Source: Neohoeflea coraliihabitans
GTDB taxonomy: Bacteria; Pseudomonadota; Alphaproteobacteria; Rhizobiales; Rhizobiaceae
Length of the DNA stretch: 64,000 nucleotides
Direction: 5' to 3'
Assembly: GCF_019334345.1 (NCBI RefSeq)
Contig: NZ_JAHWQX010000003.1
Coordinates: forward strand, 727,378 to 791,377
Position numbers and translations under genes: made by a program. Below are positions 38,675 through 47,257 of the stretch, one piece after another (positions within the stretch are counted from its first letter, which is position 1; each line of letters begins with the position of its first letter). The notes under the pieces are model-generated. The model did not search any database. It saw nothing but the letters and a program-made list of their open reading frames with translations, and was not told the origin of the DNA.

Positions 38675-39394
38675 ATGCTCGAGCGCGCCGAAATGTTCAC
38701 CTCATTTGCCGCCGGCGCCGGTCATCCGCCGGTGCGCTGGCGGGTTTCCGATGCGCCGGTGGCCTATGAGGAGGCCGTTGCCGTGATGGAGCAGACGGTG
38801 CAGCGCATCCGCGAGGGCAGCGAGGATGAACTGGTCTGGCTCGTCGAGCATCCGCCGCTCTATACCGCCGGCAGCAGCGCGCAAGCCGGCGACCTTTTGA
38901 TGCCGGACCGGTTTCCGGTTCACGCCACCGGGCGCGGCGGCGAATACACCTATCATGGTCCCGGCCAGCGCGTCGTCTATGTGATGCTCGACCTGTCGCG
39001 GCGGCGGCGCGATGTGCGCGCCTTCGTTGCGGCGCTCGAAGAGCTGGTGATCGCCACGCTGGCCGAGATGAACGTGCAGGGCGAAAGGCGCGAGGATCGC
39101 GTCGGTGTCTGGGTGCGGCGGCCGGAGCGGCCGGCGCTGCCAGATGGCTCAGTCGCCGAAGACAAGATCGCGGCGATCGGCGTGCGGCTGCGCAAATGGG
39201 TCAGCTTTCACGGCCTGTCTCTTAATGTCGATCCGGATCTCGAGCATTTCTCCGGCATTGTTCCCTGCGGTATTTCCGGCTACGGAGTGACCAGCCTGGT
39301 CGATCTCGGACTGCCGGTATCGCTGCCGGAGGTCGATACCAGGCTGCGCGCCGCCTTCGAGGCGATTTTCGGCCCGACCCGCAGCGTCGATTGA
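38675..39394 (+). CDS. lipB: octanoyl-ACP:protein octanoyltransferase (lipoate biosynthesis)
   Basis: Transfers octanoate from ACP to lipoyl domains of 2-oxoacid dehydrogenases and GcvH. The 239-residue product has [20 protein letters not shown], the catalytic lysine K164 (EDKIAAIGV) and the catalytic cysteine C198 ([15 protein letters not shown]). The 270-bp gap before it holds no recognisable gene. The ATG at 38675 has TAGGA upstream. Confidence 0.96.
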   Translation: MLERAEMFTSFAAGAGHPPVRWRVSDAPVAYEEAVAVMEQTVQRIREGSEDELVWLVEHPPLYTAGSSAQAGDLLMPDRFPVHATGRGGEYTYHGPGQRVVYVMLDLSRRRRDVRAFVAALEELVIATLAEMNVQGERREDRVGVWVRRPERPALPDGSVAEDKIAAIGVRLRKWVSFHGLSLNVDPDLEHFSGIVPCGISGYGVTSLVDLGLPVSLPEVDTRLRAAFEAIFGPTRSVD

Positions 39395-39567
39395 GCGGTG
39401 GCGGTTGGGCGTTTGATGCGCGCCGGCAGAGCAGAACCCGACGACAAGACTGCCGCGCAACGTGCGGGGTTACATCGCGCGCCGCCGGGCGATATGTTCC
39501 GGCGCATGCAGCCGGGCGCTGGCGCCGCGGTCGACGAGAATGTGCAGAAGCAAAAAGGAATGAAGGA

Positions 39568-39951
39568 ATGAACCAGGCGATCGAAATCCGCGGCCTCGAC
39601 GAGGACACGCTGGGCGGACGCATCGTTCGGGCCCGCGACATTGCTCGCATGGAACTGACCGAAGTCGCCGACCGGGTCGGCGTGACGGCGGAAACCTATG
39701 CGGAGTGGGAGAATGACCGCTCCGAACCGCGCGCCAACAAGCTGATCATGCTGGCCGGCGTGCTGGGCGTGTCGCCGGCCTGGCTGATGGCCGGCAATGG
39801 CGCCGGTCCGGACCAGATGGCGCTGGCCGCCGGCCTGCAAAGCTGCGCCGAGGAACTGGCGCGGTTGAAGGCGCTGAACGACGAGATCAGCACGGCCATG
39901 CAGGGACTGGAAGAGCGACTGGCCGCTCTGATCGTGACCACCGGCGCCTGA
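39568..39951 (+). CDS. XRE-family transcriptional regulator
   Basis: A 127-residue protein with one helix-turn-helix domain (LGGRIVRARDIARMELTEVA, DRVGVTAETYAEWENDRSEP) and a C-terminal helical region (LQSCAEELARLKALNDEIST). The ATG at 39568 has AAGGA upstream. It precedes frmA by 93 bp on the same strand; regulation of the formaldehyde genes is possible but not shown. Confidence 0.88.
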   Translation: MNQAIEIRGLDEDTLGGRIVRARDIARMELTEVADRVGVTAETYAEWENDRSEPRANKLIMLAGVLGVSPAWLMAGNGAGPDQMALAAGLQSCAEELARLKALNDEISTAMQGLEERLAALIVTTGA

Positions 39952-40044
39952 GGCGCTGAAAGCCGCCAAGCGGCGCCGGCACGGCGCCACGGCAGCGGCC
40001 GCTGAAATTGCCCCCTTATTGCGGACCTAGCAGGAGAGAACCCG

Positions 40045-41154
40045 ATGGATGTGCGCGCCGCTGTTGCCGTAGAGGCCGGAAAGCCTCTGGAAATTCACAG
40101 AGTGCAGCTCGAAGGGCCGCGCGCCGGCGAAGTGCTTGTCGAGATCAAGGCGACCGGGATCTGCCATACCGACGAATTCACCCTGTCTGGCGCTGATCCG
40201 GAAGGCCTGTTTCCGGCCATTCTCGGGCATGAGGGCGCCGGCGTGGTGGTCGATGTCGGCCCGGGCGTGACCTCGCTGCAAAAGGGCGACCACGTCATTC
40301 CGCTTTACACGCCGGAATGCCGGCAGTGCGAATATTGTCTGAACCCGAAAACCAATCTTTGCCAGGCGATCCGCACCACCCAGGGCCAGGGTCTGATGCC
40401 CGACGGTTCGTCGCGCTTTTCGCTGAACGGCAAGCCGCTGCACCACTATATGGGCACCTCGACCTTTGCGAATTTCACCGTGGTGCCGGAGATCGCGCTG
40501 GCGAAGATCAATCCCGACGCGCCGTTCGACAAGGTCTGCTATATCGGCTGCGGCGTGACCACCGGCATCGGCGCGGTGATCAACACCGCCAAGGCGGAGC
40601 CGGGCTGCCGCGCCGTGGTCTTCGGGCTCGGCGGCATCGGTCTGAATGTCATTCAGGGCCTGCGGCTGATCGGCGCCGAGATGATCGTCGGGGTTGATCT
40701 GAACAACGACAAGAAAGAATGGGGCGAGCGCTTCGGCATGACGCATTTCGTCAACCCGTCGGAAGTGGAAGGCGACCTGGTGCCGTATCTCGTCGACCTG
40801 ACCAAGGGCGGGGCCGACTATTCCTTCGAATGCATCGGCAACACCAAGGTGATGCGCCAGGCGCTCGAATGCGCGCACAAGGGCTGGGGCGAATCGATCA
40901 TCATCGGCGTCGCCGGAGCCGGGCAGGAAATCTCGACACGGCCGTTCCAGCTGGTCACCGGCCGCTCGTGGCGCGGCACTGCCTTCGGCGGGGCGCGCGG
41001 ACGCACCGATGTGCCGAAGATTGTCGACTGGTACATGCAGGGCAAGATCGAGATCGATCCGATGATCACCCACACGCTGGGGCTTGAGGATATCAACAAG
41101 GGGTTCGAGCTGATGCATTCGGGCGAAAGCATCCGCTCGGTGGTGGTGTACTGA
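40045..41154 (+). CDS. frmA: S-(hydroxymethyl)glutathione dehydrogenase (class III ADH)
   Basis: Oxidises S-hydroxymethylglutathione, formed from formaldehyde and GSH, using NAD. The 369-residue product has catalytic zinc ligands C40 and H62 (GHEG) and structural zinc cysteines C92, C95, C98 and C106, then the Rossmann motif FGLGGIGLNV. The ATG has AGGAGAG upstream. It is directly upstream of fghA, completing the pathway. Confidence 0.97.
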   Translation: MDVRAAVAVEAGKPLEIHRVQLEGPRAGEVLVEIKATGICHTDEFTLSGADPEGLFPAILGHEGAGVVVDVGPGVTSLQKGDHVIPLYTPECRQCEYCLNPKTNLCQAIRTTQGQGLMPDGSSRFSLNGKPLHHYMGTSTFANFTVVPEIALAKINPDAPFDKVCYIGCGVTTGIGAVINTAKAEPGCRAVVFGLGGIGLNVIQGLRLIGAEMIVGVDLNNDKKEWGERFGMTHFVNPSEVEGDLVPYLVDLTKGGADYSFECIGNTKVMRQALECAHKGWGESIIIGVAGAGQEISTRPFQLVTGRSWRGTAFGGARGRTDVPKIVDWYMQGKIEIDPMITHTLGLEDINKGFELMHSGESIRSVVVY

Positions 41155-41156
41155 CG

Positions 41157-42008
41157 ATGGCGTCCGGGGCTGAGAAGCTGAATCTGGTCTCCGAAGCCAA
41201 GGCGCATGGTGGCACGCAGGGCGTCTACTCGATGCACTCAGCCGCCTGCGGCACGGAGATGACCTTCGCCGTCTACATGCCGCCACAGGCCGCCAACGGT
41301 CCCTGCCCTGTGCTGTGGTATCTGTCCGGGCTGACCTGCACGCATCAGAATGTCATGGACAAGGGCGAATACCGCAAGCGCGCCGCCGAACTCGGGCTGA
41401 TCATCGTCTGCCCGGATACCAGCCCGCGCGGCGACATGGTGCCCGATGACGTCACCAACTGGAAATTCGGCAAGGGCGCCGGATTCTATCTCGATGCCAC
41501 CGAGGCGCCGTGGAACGAGAACTACCGCATGCAAACGCATATTCTCGCGGAGCTGCCGGCGGTCATCGAACAGCATTTCGCCGCCGATTTGAGCCGGCAG
41601 GGCATTTTCGGACACTCGATGGGCGGGCATGGCGCCCTCACCTTCGCGCTGAAACATCCGGACCGCTTCAAGAGCTGCTCGGCTTTCGCACCGATCGTGC
41701 AGCCATCGACGGCGGACTGGTCGGTCGGCGCGTTCGAACGCTATCTCGGCAAGGACGAAGAGAGCTGGCGCCGGCATGATGCCACGCGGCTGATCGAGGA
41801 CGGGGCGCGGTTCGACGCGTTCCTCGTCGATCAGGGAACAGCGGATTCGTTTCTCGATGATGGTCTGCGCCCCTGGCTTCTCGAGGCGGCCTGCGCGGCG
41901 GCCGACATCGATCTGACGCTGCGCATGCAGGAGGGCTATGACCACTCCTACAATTTCATCTCGACCTTCATGGATGACCATCTCGACTGGCACGCCGAAC
42001 GGCTGTAG
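41157..42008 (+). CDS. fghA: S-formylglutathione hydrolase
   Basis: Releases formate and glutathione from S-formylglutathione, the next step after FrmA. The 283-residue alpha/beta hydrolase has the nucleophile S154 in GHSMGGHGA, with the CPDTSPRG and LTCTHQN segments of the esterase D family and D/H near the C-terminus (GYDHSYNF). It starts 2 bp after the frmA stop, so the two form an operon. Confidence 0.97.
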   Translation: MASGAEKLNLVSEAKAHGGTQGVYSMHSAACGTEMTFAVYMPPQAANGPCPVLWYLSGLTCTHQNVMDKGEYRKRAAELGLIIVCPDTSPRGDMVPDDVTNWKFGKGAGFYLDATEAPWNENYRMQTHILAELPAVIEQHFAADLSRQGIFGHSMGGHGALTFALKHPDRFKSCSAFAPIVQPSTADWSVGAFERYLGKDEESWRRHDATRLIEDGARFDAFLVDQGTADSFLDDGLRPWLLEAACAAADIDLTLRMQEGYDHSYNFISTFMDDHLDWHAERL

Positions 42009-42010
42009 CG

Positions 42011-42068
42011 GCGCCTTAGGGGCGGCTTGCGGGCGCCTTGGGGGGACGCCTTGGGGGCGCCTTGGGTT
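42011..42068. repeat. degenerate GCGCCTTGGG repeats after fghA
   Basis: GCGCCTTAGGG, GCGCCTTGGGG, ACGCCTTGGGG and GCGCCTTGGGT occur at 42011, 42033, 42046 and 42057, right after the fghA stop. Confidence 0.8.
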
Positions 42069-42072
42069 GGCG

Positions 42073-42900
42073 CTAGTCGGTCAGCGCGGCGCAGTCATTT
42101 TCGAGCGTGACGATGCACGGTTCGATGTCGCCGTCATCACCCCCGGTCATGTCGCTGCCACTGGTGGCGCCCGCCGGCTGCGGCGTGGATTGGGGCGTGG
42201 GCGGCGCCAGAAGCGGCTTCGAGGTATCGATCGTCCTGGCGGGCAACTGACTGGTCGTCACCACCGGCACCACGGTTGTGGTCGGCGTCACGGTGCCATC
42301 GAGCAGCGGATCTGCGGCTTGCGCGCTGCCGGCAAAGACCGCCACAGCCTCGGCATCGGTTGTTCGGCCCGACCCGGCGACCACCGGGCGTTTGACCGGC
42401 CTTGCCACCGAGCGCTTCGCAGCGTCGAGCGCAACCGGTGGCGTCCCTGCAAGTCCCAGACGGTGGCGCAGATCGGCGATCAGCGAAGCCACAAGCCCCG
42501 CCTCATCCGGCTGCCTGTGATGCATGGGTGCGGCGTGCAGCACCCGGCCCGTCCCCGGCTCGATGAGATACAGGTCAATGCGAATGGCGGTGCCGCCGGC
42601 TTGTGCCATCCATTCACGAATGAACAGGTGCAGATCCGCATCGGTGCCGGTCTCGGCATTGGTGCGGCCGAGTGTGCGACGCGCTTTTTGCGCCAGGTCG
42701 CGCGCGAACGGCTCGCGTGCCGGATCGCCCGCGGTCACCTGCACCGATCTGACGGCAACCGGAAAGGCCGGATAGGTGGCGGGCGGTTTGGGGCGCGCCG
42801 CACAAGCCGCAAGCGTGAGGGCGAGAATGACGATCAGAACACCGCGCACGGCAGTTGCAATCTGGCAAAAGCGTGGCGTCACGGCAGGCTCCGGCAGCAA
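42073..42900 (-). CDS. predicted lipoprotein of unknown function
   Basis: A 275-residue protein with a lipobox-like segment LALTLAACAARP around residues 26-37, so it is probably lipidated on the cysteine after a signal peptide. The C-terminal third is Thr/Pro/Val-rich (TPTTTVVPVVTTSQLPARTI) and ends ECIVTLENDC-like with two cysteines (EPCIVTLENDCAALTD). I do not recognise a family. A CtrA-like box lies about 31 bases upstream. It is convergent with fghA. Confidence 0.7.
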   Translation of the reverse strand: MLPEPAVTPRFCQIATAVRGVLIVILALTLAACAARPKPPATYPAFPVAVRSVQVTAGDPAREPFARDLAQKARRTLGRTNAETGTDADLHLFIREWMAQAGGTAIRIDLYLIEPGTGRVLHAAPMHHRQPDEAGLVASLIADLRHRLGLAGTPPVALDAAKRSVARPVKRPVVAGSGRTTDAEAVAVFAGSAQAADPLLDGTVTPTTTVVPVVTTSQLPARTIDTSKPLLAPPTPQSTPQPAGATSGSDMTGGDDGDIEPCIVTLENDCAALTD

Positions 42901-42930
42901 GGAAGGGTGCCGAATGATCGCTGTTTATGG

Positions 42931-42946
42931 TTAGCGCCCGGTTAAG
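42931..42946 (-). promoter_or_regulatory. CtrA-like box upstream of the lipoprotein gene
   Basis: On the minus strand TTAA-CCGGGCG-CTAAC, 8 of 9 fixed positions of the CtrA consensus TTAA-N7-TTAAC, 31 bases before the start codon. Confidence 0.35.
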
Positions 42947-42962
42947 AAAGTTACCCTGATTT

Positions 42963-43751
42963 CTAAGTGGTTACAGCGCGAATAAGGAGCGCTGCCGCAT
43001 CGAAATCCTGACGCCGCGCCGCGCGCCTTTCGGCGGCCTCGCCGTCTTCGCCCCAAAGGCCGATGTTCCAGTCCTCATCGACATGGGCGGCGGCCCAGAC
43101 GCTGTCGGCATCGGCAACCCGCTGGGTCAGGGCAAGCGCCAGGATGGCCGAGCCGGTGATGCCGGTGACGACATGCAGGGCAGCCAGCATGAGCGCCGAG
43201 TTGTAGGCCGCCAGCAGGCCGGCGACGATCGACAGGCTTTCGTCGGGCTGATCGACATGCATGACACCCTCGGCGAGAACGAAACGGGCGTGATGGGTGT
43301 CGCGCATCCAGTCGAGAAAGGGATCCCAGGCCTCGGCCTGCCGGTCCACGAGACCTTGCGGCGAGGCGGCGCGGTAGCACAGAAGATCAGTGCCGGCAAA
43401 GGCGAGAATCTCCTGCCGCACAGCATCCTTGCTGTGTTCGACGCCATCGAGCGCGGTGTTGAGCAAGCGGGTCAGCGGCATAGAGGCGGGATCGATGCGC
43501 TCGGTCTGCGCTTCCCATTCCGCCGCAACAGCCTCCGCCACCGCCCGCGAGGGCAACTGAAAAGCGCCGCGCGCCGGCGTGCGCAGGATATTGCCATCCA
43601 GCTTGATGAAGAAGCCTTCGGCAAGCGCCTCGATGGTCACTGTCTCGTAAAAGCGGCGCGGCAGGGCTTTCTGCATGGCCGCGCGGGTCTGACCGACCGG
43701 ATCATGGTCCGGCGGCGCACCGTTTTCCAGGTCGCTGAGAAGGTCGCGCAT
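42963..43751 (-). CDS. ATP12-family F1-ATPase assembly chaperone
   Basis: A 262-residue protein of the ATP12 family (KALPRRFYETVTIEALAEGF, ILRTPARGAFQLPSRAVAEA, LLCYRAASPQGLVDRQAEAW), which in mitochondria and alphaproteobacteria assists alpha-subunit assembly of F1-ATPase. The atp genes are not in this window. It lies 21 bp after the HAD phosphatase gene and is probably co-transcribed with it. Confidence 0.93.
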   Translation of the reverse strand: MRDLLSDLENGAPPDHDPVGQTRAAMQKALPRRFYETVTIEALAEGFFIKLDGNILRTPARGAFQLPSRAVAEAVAAEWEAQTERIDPASMPLTRLLNTALDGVEHSKDAVRQEILAFAGTDLLCYRAASPQGLVDRQAEAWDPFLDWMRDTHHARFVLAEGVMHVDQPDESLSIVAGLLAAYNSALMLAALHVVTGITGSAILALALTQRVADADSVWAAAHVDEDWNIGLWGEDGEAAERRAARRQDFDAAALLIRAVTT

Positions 43752-43772
43752 GCTGTGTCCCTGCCTTCCTGT

Positions 43773-44432
43773 TCAGGCGGCCAATCCGATGAGGCCGGCA
43801 ATATCATCGGCGCTGCCGGCAATGTGGTCAGCGCCGGCGCGGCGCAGATGATCAACCGGGGCATAGCCCCAGCTGACCCCAATGGCGGTGGCGCCGGCGC
43901 TGCTGGCCATTTGCATATCGTACACGGCATCGCCGATGACAAGGGTGCTGTCCGGCTCGATACCGGCGTCGGCGCAGCATTCAAGCACCATTGCCGGATG
44001 CGGCTTGGACGGACAGTCATCAGCGGTGCGGATATGGGTGAAGGTGGTCTCGAGCCCATGGTGACCGAGGATCGCCTTCAGGCCGCGGCGCGATTTTCCG
44101 GTGACCACACCGAGAAGCAGATCGGGCTCCTGACGGCAGGCTGCCAGGAGCGGCGCGATGCCCTTGAACAGCGGCTCCAACGGATTGCCGGCATTGCGGT
44201 AGGCGATGAAGTTCTCTTTATAGCGCGCTGTCATTGCAGCAATTTCATCGTCGATGTCGCGCAAGAGCATGCGCGCTATGGCATGATCGAGCGACAGACC
44301 GATGATCGACCGGGTCAGCGCCATGTCCGGCTCGGCGATGTCGAAATCGCGGAAGGTGGCGGCCATGCAGTGATGGATGACATCGGCGCTGTCGACCAGC
44401 GTGCCGTCACAGTCGAACAGGACGAGCTTCAT
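43773..44432 (-). CDS. HAD-family hydrolase (phosphoglycolate phosphatase-like)
   Basis: A 219-residue HAD phosphatase: motif I LFDCDGTLVDS with the nucleophilic Asp, motif II VVTGKS, motif III lysine in PSKPHPAMV and motif IV VIGDAVYDMQMA. The substrate is unknown; phosphoglycolate phosphatase or beta-phosphoglucomutase relatives are similar. It overlaps rluC by 4 bp and precedes the ATP12 gene. Confidence 0.92.
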   Translation of the reverse strand: MKLVLFDCDGTLVDSADVIHHCMAATFRDFDIAEPDMALTRSIIGLSLDHAIARMLLRDIDDEIAAMTARYKENFIAYRNAGNPLEPLFKGIAPLLAACRQEPDLLLGVVTGKSRRGLKAILGHHGLETTFTHIRTADDCPSKPHPAMVLECCADAGIEPDSTLVIGDAVYDMQMASSAGATAIGVSWGYAPVDHLRRAGADHIAGSADDIAGLIGLAA

Positions 44433-45421
44433 GCGTCGCTCCCCGTCTCGCCATCCGCCTCGTCGAGCCCGAGCAGGTTCCAGCTCTGGACCATGTGCGG
44501 CGGCAGCGGCGCTGCGACATCCAGTGTTCCGCCGGCCGGGTGCGGCACGGTGATGCGGCGGGCCAGCAGGTGCAGGCGTTTCTGCATGCCGCCCGGGAAT
44601 TCCCAATTGTGATCATCATCGAAATATTTCGGATCGCCGAGGATCGGCGTGCCCATATGCAGGGCATGCACGCGCAATTGATGGGTGCGGCCGGTGAAGG
44701 GTTCCATTTCCAGCCAGCTGAGCCGCTGCGCGGCGGTCTCGATGACGCGGTAGTGCGAAATGGCGTGGTCGGCACCGCGCTCGCCGTGCTGGGCGATGCG
44801 CATGCGGTCGCCGTCCGGTGTCTGTTCCTTGATCATCCAGGTGGAAAGACGGCCCTCGTGGCGGCGCGGAACACCCTTGACCAGCGCCCAGTAGGTCTTC
44901 TTGGTCTCGCGCTCGCGAAAGGCAGCCGTCAGGTGCTGCGCGGCGCCGCGGGTGCGCGCCACGACCAGAACACCGGAGGTATCGCGATCGAGACGATGCA
45001 CCAGACGCGGCTTCTCCCCCTTCTTGCTGCGCCAAGCTTCGAGCATGCTGTCGACCGAGCGGGTGATGCCGGAACCGCCCTGGACGGCCAGGCCGGCGGG
45101 CTTGTTGAGTACAATCACCTTGGCGTCCTCGTGCAGCACCATGGCGGCCAGCACGTCAGCATCATCGCGGTTGCGAATGGTCTTGCCGGTCAGCGGACCC
45201 CTGCCCTTTTCATCGACCGCCAAGGGCGGGATGCGCACCTGCTGGCCGGGCTGCAGACGGGTGTCGGCCTTGACGCGGCCGCCATCGACACGCACCTGAC
45301 CGGTGCGCAGCAGTTTCTGCAACGCGCCAAAGCCCAGGCCCGGAAAATGGCTCTTGAACCAGCGGTCGAGCCGCATGCCCGCCTCATCGCCATCCACGCT
45401 CTTCAATTCCACACCGGCCAC
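44429..45421 (-). CDS. rluC: RluA-family 23S rRNA pseudouridine synthase
   Basis: Isomerises uridines in 23S rRNA. The 330-residue protein has an N-terminal S4 domain (RLDRWFKSHFPGLGFGALQK) and the RluA catalytic motif HRLDRDTSG with D145. Length and S4 domain favour RluC or RluD over RluA; exact target positions are not certain. It is coupled to the HAD gene and 12 bp downstream of crcB. Confidence 0.93.
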   Translation of the reverse strand: MAGVELKSVDGDEAGMRLDRWFKSHFPGLGFGALQKLLRTGQVRVDGGRVKADTRLQPGQQVRIPPLAVDEKGRGPLTGKTIRNRDDADVLAAMVLHEDAKVIVLNKPAGLAVQGGSGITRSVDSMLEAWRSKKGEKPRLVHRLDRDTSGVLVVARTRGAAQHLTAAFRERETKKTYWALVKGVPRRHEGRLSTWMIKEQTPDGDRMRIAQHGERGADHAISHYRVIETAAQRLSWLEMEPFTGRTHQLRVHALHMGTPILGDPKYFDDDHNWEFPGGMQKRLHLLARRITVPHPAGGTLDVAAPLPPHMVQSWNLLGLDEADGETGSDA

Positions 45422-45433
45422 GTCAGATCATCC

Positions 45434-45829
45434 TTAGAATTGCCGCCCGGCCCAGAGACCGGCGAAAAGTGCCAGGATCGCCGCGGCGACGCTGACAGAG
45501 ACATACAGGGCCGCCGGGACCATGGCGCCGCGCAGATATAGCGTCGCGGCATCAAGCGAGAAGGCCGAAAAGGTCGTGAAGCCGCCGAGGAACCCGGTGG
45601 CCAGCAACAGGCGCAAATCGACCCCTGAGACCGAACGGCGTGCCAGCCAGGCGATCAGCAGGCCCATGGCCAGCGATCCCGCGACATTGACGAACAGCGT
45701 GCCCCAGGGAAACGTCGTGCCATACTGCCGGCCGATTAGCACGGTGGCGGCGTAGCGGCTGACAGCCCCGAGCCCGCCCCCGGCAAAGACCAGCAGATAG
45801 GCGCTCATGGCGGTTGGATAGGCACTCAT
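45434..45829 (-). CDS. crcB: fluoride efflux channel CrcB/Fluc
   Basis: A 131-residue protein with four TM helices that exports fluoride as a dual-topology dimer. Family residues are visible: GGGLGAVSRYAATVLIG, TLFVNVAGSLAMG and TGFLGGFTTFSAFS with the phenylalanine box. The start region is duplicated (MSAY occurs twice), so initiation is at 45829 or 45808. No fluoride riboswitch was found upstream. Confidence 0.94.
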   Translation of the reverse strand: MSAYPTAMSAYLLVFAGGGLGAVSRYAATVLIGRQYGTTFPWGTLFVNVAGSLAMGLLIAWLARRSVSGVDLRLLLATGFLGGFTTFSAFSLDAATLYLRGAMVPAALYVSVSVAAAILALFAGLWAGRQF

Positions 45830-45841
45830 GGCGGTGCTGTA
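45800..45841. repeat. 21-bp tandem duplication over the crcB start
   Basis: GGCGCTCATGGCGGTTGGATA followed by GGCACTCATGGCGGTGCTGTA; each copy contains an in-frame crcB start codon. Confidence 0.8.
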
Positions 45842-45929
45842 GCGGAAAAGCGCGGGCGGATAAAGCGCAATCGGCCGCTTTGCTCCGGCCTGTCGGACCC
45901 TGCGGCACAGGCACCGCCATGCGCCTCGC

Positions 45930-47243
45930 CTAAGCCGTACCGCCGCGTTCGCTTCTCAGGCGCGACCAGAATTCAAGACGCTTGCGGATGTCGCGCTCAA
46001 AGCCGCGATCGGGGGGATCATAAAAGGTCTGGCGGCCGAGCGCCTCGGGAAAATAGTCCTGGCCGGAAAAGGCGTCGGGCTGATCATGATCGTAACGATA
46101 GCCCTGGCCGTAGCCCTCGCCCTTCATCAGCTTGGTGGGGGCGTTGAGAATGTGCTTGGGCGGCAGCAGCGAGCCGTTCTCCCTGGCCACCCGCATCGCC
46201 GCCTTGTAGGCCTTGTAGACGCCATTCGATTTCGGCGCGGTGGCGAGATAGACGCAGGCCTGCGCGAGAGCCAGCTCCCCCTCAGGCGAACCAAGAAAAT
46301 CATAGGCATCCTTGGCGGCGTTGGTGATGACGAGGGCCTGCGGATCGGCGAGGCCGATATCCTCGACGGCCATGCGCACCAGGCGTCGGCCGAGAAACAG
46401 CGGATCCTCGCCGGCGTCGAACATGCGGCACAGATAATAGAGCGCCGCATCGGGATCGGAGCCGCGCACCGCCTTGTGCAGGGCGGAGATCAGATTGTAG
46501 TGGCCGTCTTGGCCCTTGTCATAGACCGGCGCACGGCGCTGAACGACCTCCACGAGGCCCTCGGTGTTAAAGGTCTCGTCGGGCCGGGCGGCGCGCCAGA
46601 GTTCCTCGGCAAGGGTCAGCACCGCCCGCCCATCACCATCGGCCATTCGAATCAGGCTGTCGCGCGCCGCCTCATCAAGCGGCAGCGGCCGCTGCATCTC
46701 GGCCTCGGCGCGCGTCAGCAGCTGCGCCAGGCTGTCGCGATCGAGCGCCCTGAAGGTCAGAACGCGGGCCCGCGACAGCAAGGCGGCATTGAGTTCGAAG
46801 GACGGGTTCTCGGTGGTGGCGCCAACCAGGACGATGGTGCCGTCCTCCATCACCGGCAGAAAACTGTCCTGCTGGGCGCGGTTGAAACGATGGATCTCGT
46901 CGACGAAAAGCAGGGTCTGGCGGCCGCCCATGCGGCGGGCACGCGCCGCCTCGAACACCTTCTTGAGATCGGCAACCCCGGAAAAGATCGCGGAGATCTG
47001 CTCGAAGGCGAGATCGGTGTCGCCGGCAAGCAGCCGCGCCACCGTGGTCTTGCCGGTGCCGGGCGGACCCCAGAAGATCATCGAGCCGAGATTCCTGCTG
47101 GCGATCATGCGCGTCAGAGCGCCGTCCGGCCCGGTCAGGTGCGACTGTCCGGCAACCTCATCGAGCGCACGCGGGCGCAGCCGGTCGGCAAGCGGCCGGG
47201 CAACCTTGTCCGCCTGGTTGGGATCGTCGAACAGGTCAGCCAT
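45930..47243 (-). CDS. rarA: replication-associated recombination protein A (MgsA/WRNIP1 type)
   Basis: An AAA+ ATPase acting at stalled replication forks. The 437-residue protein has Walker A GPPGTGKTTVARL, Walker B LLFVDEIHRFNRAQQD and the MgsA C-terminal segments (RDSLIRMADGDGRAVLTLAEE, MNAP-type HILNAPTKLMKGEGY). The ATG at 47243 has AGGATC upstream. It follows the protease gene by 14 bp. Confidence 0.96.
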   Translation of the reverse strand: MADLFDDPNQADKVARPLADRLRPRALDEVAGQSHLTGPDGALTRMIASRNLGSMIFWGPPGTGKTTVARLLAGDTDLAFEQISAIFSGVADLKKVFEAARARRMGGRQTLLFVDEIHRFNRAQQDSFLPVMEDGTIVLVGATTENPSFELNAALLSRARVLTFRALDRDSLAQLLTRAEAEMQRPLPLDEAARDSLIRMADGDGRAVLTLAEELWRAARPDETFNTEGLVEVVQRRAPVYDKGQDGHYNLISALHKAVRGSDPDAALYYLCRMFDAGEDPLFLGRRLVRMAVEDIGLADPQALVITNAAKDAYDFLGSPEGELALAQACVYLATAPKSNGVYKAYKAAMRVARENGSLLPPKHILNAPTKLMKGEGYGQGYRYDHDQPDAFSGQDYFPEALGRQTFYDPPDRGFERDIRKRLEFWSRLRSERGGTA

Positions 47244-47257
47244 GTCGGATCCTGATC

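Noticed and set aside
38449..38769. Plus-strand open frame upstream of lipB
   Set aside because: It overlaps the lipB start in another frame, lacks homology, and the lipB ATG at 38675 has its own ribosome-binding site.
45842..45929. Fluoride riboswitch before crcB
   Set aside because: The conserved GGCGAUGG..GUUCGCC core was not found on the minus strand of the leader.
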